Source: Ampullaceana balthica
Taxonomy: Eukaryota; Mollusca; Gastropoda; Lymnaeidae
Direction of reading: 5' to 3'
DNA length: 64,000 bases
NCBI GenBank assembly: GCA_944989445.1
Contig: CALYLW010000314.1
Location: 339,124-403,123, forward strand
The notes beneath the pieces were generated by a model. It saw nothing but the letters and a program-made list of their open reading frames with translations. It was not told the origin of the DNA and did not search any database. The stretch's first letter is position 1, and each line of letters opens with the position of its first letter. This document shows, piece by piece, positions 60,411 through 64,000 of the stretch. Made by a program: the position numbers and the translations under genes.

Positions 60411-60938
60411 TCATTGGGTGATGATCTGAAATGGCTGACCCCGCCCAGTGAGAGATTTGATAACTTCTGCTGCTGAAGATGGAAATGTACTCACTCCATC
60501 TGTAATACCATCTTTATCATCAATAACATGAGATACATAATATGTGTTTCCACCAATGGTTGGATCCCCATCATCTTGTCTTTTTTCAAGCAATTTAAGC
60601 TCCAGTTCAAGTTTTTTGTTTTCCAATTCTAACTTTTTGGCTTCAAGTTCAAGTTTTCGATTTTCAAGTAAAAGCTTTCGCCGTTTAAGTTCTTGATATG
60701 CATCACTAGATTTCATTTCACTGGCAGTAAGTAGTCTTTTAGTGCCATTTCCAATTAATCTTGGAGCAGTCGGTTGAGGGCATGTTGGTGCACCTGTTGA
60801 ATTTCCACCTCCATCATCATTTCCATGTCCATCATCATCTTCATCAAAGATCTGATTACCAATGCTTGCTGTCGATGAATAATTTTAAAATGTTAAAAAG
60901 ATATTGTATGGTTAAAACACAGAATATTATTGCTGATG

Positions 60939-60998
<60 letters not shown>

Positions 60999-62845
60999 AA
61001 TCCTCATCAAAGAAAAAAATATGGCTTGAAAATTGAATTTCTATTTTTGCAAGTGGAATTCTCACTTTGTTTTTTGTATAACGAGCAAACTAACGCTTGT
61101 TCAACAATATATAAGGGGCCATTCATAGTTTGGACATTTAAAACCCTCTCTTTTCATTATTGCACATTAAAAAAATTGACACAAATATAAAGTACAAAAA
61201 AATCTCTTGCTAACCCGCCTTTCCACCCCCTCCAAAATAACCTCTGAGGGGATCAAATTTTAAACATGAATACATTGAATCCAATACAATCAGACTTAAA
61301 AGAATGAAGATTTAATCATTAAAAATTGATGAATAAATGAAATTTGATTTATAAAGGTAAGAATTAGGGCTGTTAATGATTAATTTAAATTAATTTCGAT
61401 TAAAGCCAAAAATTAAAATTTATGATGTCATAAGTAACACTTATTAAACGTTCTTGTTGAAAATCTAAATAACACTGGAATGTCTCTTTTATATGTCATC
61501 TTTTAACCAACTATGCAAAAAGACAAGGCAAGGAATGACATTATCTGATATAGGGGTTCATTAAGTTTCTGCCATTGTAGAGGGTCAATGGATTCAGGAA
61601 CATCTCCATTTTGTAATGCAGTAATTCATCAGAAGAGATGTTGTCATTTGCTGTCTCTGAGTCAGACTCTATTGCTGCCATTAGCTTAATATGCTTTTCA
61701 TTTGGTTTGATAAGTAGGCAAACTTTTATCAACATTTTGAACATTCCCGTCAGTCAATAGTTTAAAACCAAAATGTTCGAGTAATCTTCAGGAAATTTGT
61801 TATTATTTAACGGCCGCTATTTTTTATTTTTATTATTTTTACTTTTTGACTTCCAATAATTTGTAAGTGATGGTTCGATTAATCGTTAAAAAAATTTAAC
61901 GATTCATTTATTTTTTTAATGATTAATCGATAATTTAATCTTTAATTTCCGCTGCCCTAGTAAGAATCATTGCTTTTTAGCAGGAGTTGTTCTTTCCCAG
62001 TACTGCTTTTATCTTTCTCAAAACATCATGGCTGTTCAGAAAAATCTTAACATTTTCCCCAATGAATTCCCTTGATTAGTGTCATTTATGCCCATCCCCA
62101 CCCCTTGGGAAAAAATATTTATTTTTATAATCTTTTACAAAACTTTGAATATATATGATGCAATTAAAAAAATAGTTAGATGCTTACTTTCTGTGTCAAC
62201 CATTCGTCCTCCCTCTCCTTCCTCCATTTTAGTGAGCATATAGCGTGTTGAGTTTACTCTAGACATCCTGAACATTTGCTGCTTTGGGGTTTTCGTCTCC
62301 TCACGGGGCTCTAAGTCATGATTGTGCTGATCAAATAATTCATACACAACGAGATTGTGCAAATCCTCAGCAAGTCTTAAAAGAATTCGCATAGGACAAC
62401 CTCTTCGTTTAGAGCTAGATTTTAAAATATTTGAAGGTATAAGTTAAAATAAAATCTGTGGTAAATATAATTTTCAATTGAAAGAAAAGGCACCACTGAA
62501 TTCACTAAATGGGGGTATATATATATATATATTACACATGCACTGGGGTAGAAAGGGTGGATTCAGTAAAGCAATACATGAAAATAAAATATCTTACACA
62601 TGGTTAGTTTTGATTTTCCCTTTAGATCGATATTCTCCATGGTACTCGCAAGCATATGATAGCCGATAATAAATTATTTCCTTGTTAACCACATCCATCA
62701 GTTTTGGCATTGTTTTAGCTATTCTCCCAAGCAGCTTTGAGTCTTTAACTATCAGCTGGACATTGTTAGCTCGTTGGTAACGGTCAATTGCATCTTTCAA
62801 ACTCTCAAAAGAGGGAAACTTTGCACCAAGTACAATTTCAGGCAT
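60411..62845 (-). CDS. FAR1/ZSWIM3-like domain plus coiled coil, 310 aa, no transposase
   Basis: Three exons keep phase (933 nt): 62845-62598, 62414-62188, 60868-60411. An acceptor (ttctttcag) upstream of the ATG implies an untranslated first exon. Residues 1-115 resemble the N-terminal domain of ZSWIM3/FAR1-type proteins: FPSFESLKDAIDRYQRAN, YYRLSYACEYHGEYRSKG, then SKRRGCPMRILLRL and LVVYELFDQHNHDLEP, with the conserved Cys/His pattern (CEYHG, GCP, HNH) that binds zinc in relatives. Residues ~165-185 are Asp/Gly-rich. Residues ~218-255 form a strong Leu/Glu/Lys coiled coil. No DDE transposase or SWIM finger follows, so this could be a domesticated MULE-derived DNA-binding protein or a gene expanded from one; function unknown. 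It sits opposite to, and apparently inside, the last visible PPIL2 intron. Confidence 0.8.
60942..60995. repeat. (AT)n microsatellite
   Basis: Uninterrupted AT alternation of ~54 bp in an intron of the ZSWIM3-like gene. Confidence 0.97.
61365..61959. mobile_element. hAT element (595 bp) with perfect 8-bp TSD
   Basis: Short ends TAGGGCTG and (reverse complement) TAGGGCAG, flanked by identical GTAAGAAT at 61357-61364 and 61960-61967. An internal minus-strand ORF fragment at 61541-61744 contains a Glu/Leu/Tyr stretch vaguely like the C-terminal part of hAT transposases, too short to be sure. It lies in intron 2 of the ZSWIM3-like gene. Confidence 0.88.
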
Positions 62846-64000
62846 TTTGGAAAAGGTATCCTTATTTCACCTGAAAGAAAACTGATACTTAAGAGCAAAG
62901 TGATTGTAATATTTTTTTATAATATAATACTTTTTTAATTAGTAGAGTTTCTAATTACATGTATGATAATTTTTTTCTCAACAACTCAACCTTGTTATTA
63001 ATTATTGTTACGAATGCAGAATGTTATCACACTAAATTTCAATTAATATAATATAAAATATATTGTTACATTTTTAATCCTAGTATTGAAGTTTAGCCTA
63101 ATTCTTAAATTATTATGCCATTTCTTACTATAACTATAACCATAATATAGCATGGAGTTAAGCTGATCCTGAATGCATATGTGAAATATGTCCCATGACA
63201 TGTATTTTTACTGTTACAATAATTGATAATAATAATTTAATAAATTACATGTTAAAGTTAAAGGCTTTAACTTAGACTTAACAACATTCTGTATACTTGT
63301 ATACATTTAATTATTGACTTAAATAAATATGTGAATGTGACATATACTGTATACTTCTACTTCAAAAATTTTTGTAGGAGTTAATATTATATTAGCCTTA
63401 GACTAATAACTTCAATTAATATTGATAAGCCTACTGCAGCCTACATTGCTACTGCCTACTAATACCAATAGACTACTAATACTACTTAAGAAGTACTTAA
63501 TTGACTTCATACTAATTTTATACTTTATTTTGTTAACTGAGTTAACTGTAACTGGATTATTTAATTTTCATTATTCATTGTAAATGTGACTTAGGTATAT
63601 AATGACTCAAAGTAGAAGTATTTTTGTTTTAATGTATACATCGTATAAAATATTGTATTACTAAGAGCGAGAATTTCATTTACAATTTTAAAATCTGCAT
63701 AGCTATTTTGCTACGGTAACATTCGGGACAGCTTTGGTCCCTATGACTTCATTCGGTGCTAGAGGATATTGTTCTATTTATAGATCAGTAAACGTAAAAT
63801 CGTTTTTAGAGCTCAATCTTCTTAGTAACTGTGTAAAGCTTCTTATTGATTAATCATCTGAACGTTCCCTACATTAGTGAAAAAGTATTTTAAAACTATA
63901 TTTATCGGCATTTAAGACGACATATTCAAACTTTATTTAAGGCAAACTTCTTGGTCCAAGAATCACGGAAAATGTCGGAAGTTTAGCGAGGGGGGAGATA
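62846..64000. other. Upstream region of the ZSWIM3-like gene
   Basis: AT-rich, no coding exon seen. The last ~50 bp are richer in CpG and contain GTCGGAAGT, an ETS-type word, so a promoter or first exon may begin at the right edge. No PPIL2 C-terminal exon was found here. Confidence 0.35.

Noticed and set aside
61541..61744. 67-codon minus ORF inside the hAT element as a gene
   Set aside because: Too short and only vaguely like a transposase tail; treated as part of the mobile element.

Overview
This is an AT-rich, intron- and transposon-rich animal nuclear DNA window. It has spliced genes with canonical GT/AG borders, no operons, many MITEs, a tRNA-derived SINE and several minisatellites. 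The protein-coding style and repeat complement best fit a lophotrochozoan, probably a gastropod mollusc. That assignment is inference, because no species-diagnostic sequence is present.

Layout. (1) 1-303, minus: first coding exon of an unrecognised coiled-coil gene that runs off the left edge. (2) 3276-3420: CpG-rich segment with splice donors on both strands, a palindromic E-box and an RFX X-box match; probably a bidirectional promoter/first-exon region. (3) 6228-18932, plus: one enormous open exon (about 4,230 codons) of an unrecognised, disordered, basic, nuclear-looking protein carrying CtBP-type PxDLS motifs. (4) 19.2-25.5 kb: convergent intergenic region with two large minisatellites (20-bp and 34-bp units) and a long hairpin repeat. 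(5) 25541-34323, minus: complete 17-exon DGCR8/Pasha, the RNA-binding partner of Drosha in the Microprocessor. (6) 34.3-41.7 kb: repeats, including a Merlin transposon with TSD nested inside a foldback-like inverted-repeat structure. (7) 41728-59286, plus: PPIL2 (U-box plus cyclophilin), 16 exons found; the C-terminal exon(s) are not in the window. Its introns hold Tigger-like and hAT MITEs with intact TSDs, a non-LTR reverse transcriptase, a 45-bp minisatellite and a decayed Helitron. (8) 60411-62845, minus: three-exon gene for a 310-aa protein with a FAR1/ZSWIM3-like N-terminal domain and a coiled coil but no transposase, apparently nested in the last visible PPIL2 intron.

Functional links. 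DGCR8 and PPIL2 are divergently arranged neighbours here and both lie at 22q11.21 in human, so this may be ancient linkage. DGCR8 and PPIL2 exons look CpG-poor while the giant exon is CpG-rich, which in molluscs usually separates methylated housekeeping genes from unmethylated regulated genes. The least understood items are the giant PxDLS protein, a possible 13-residue microexon in the DGCR8 heme-binding region, and the ZSWIM3-like gene.
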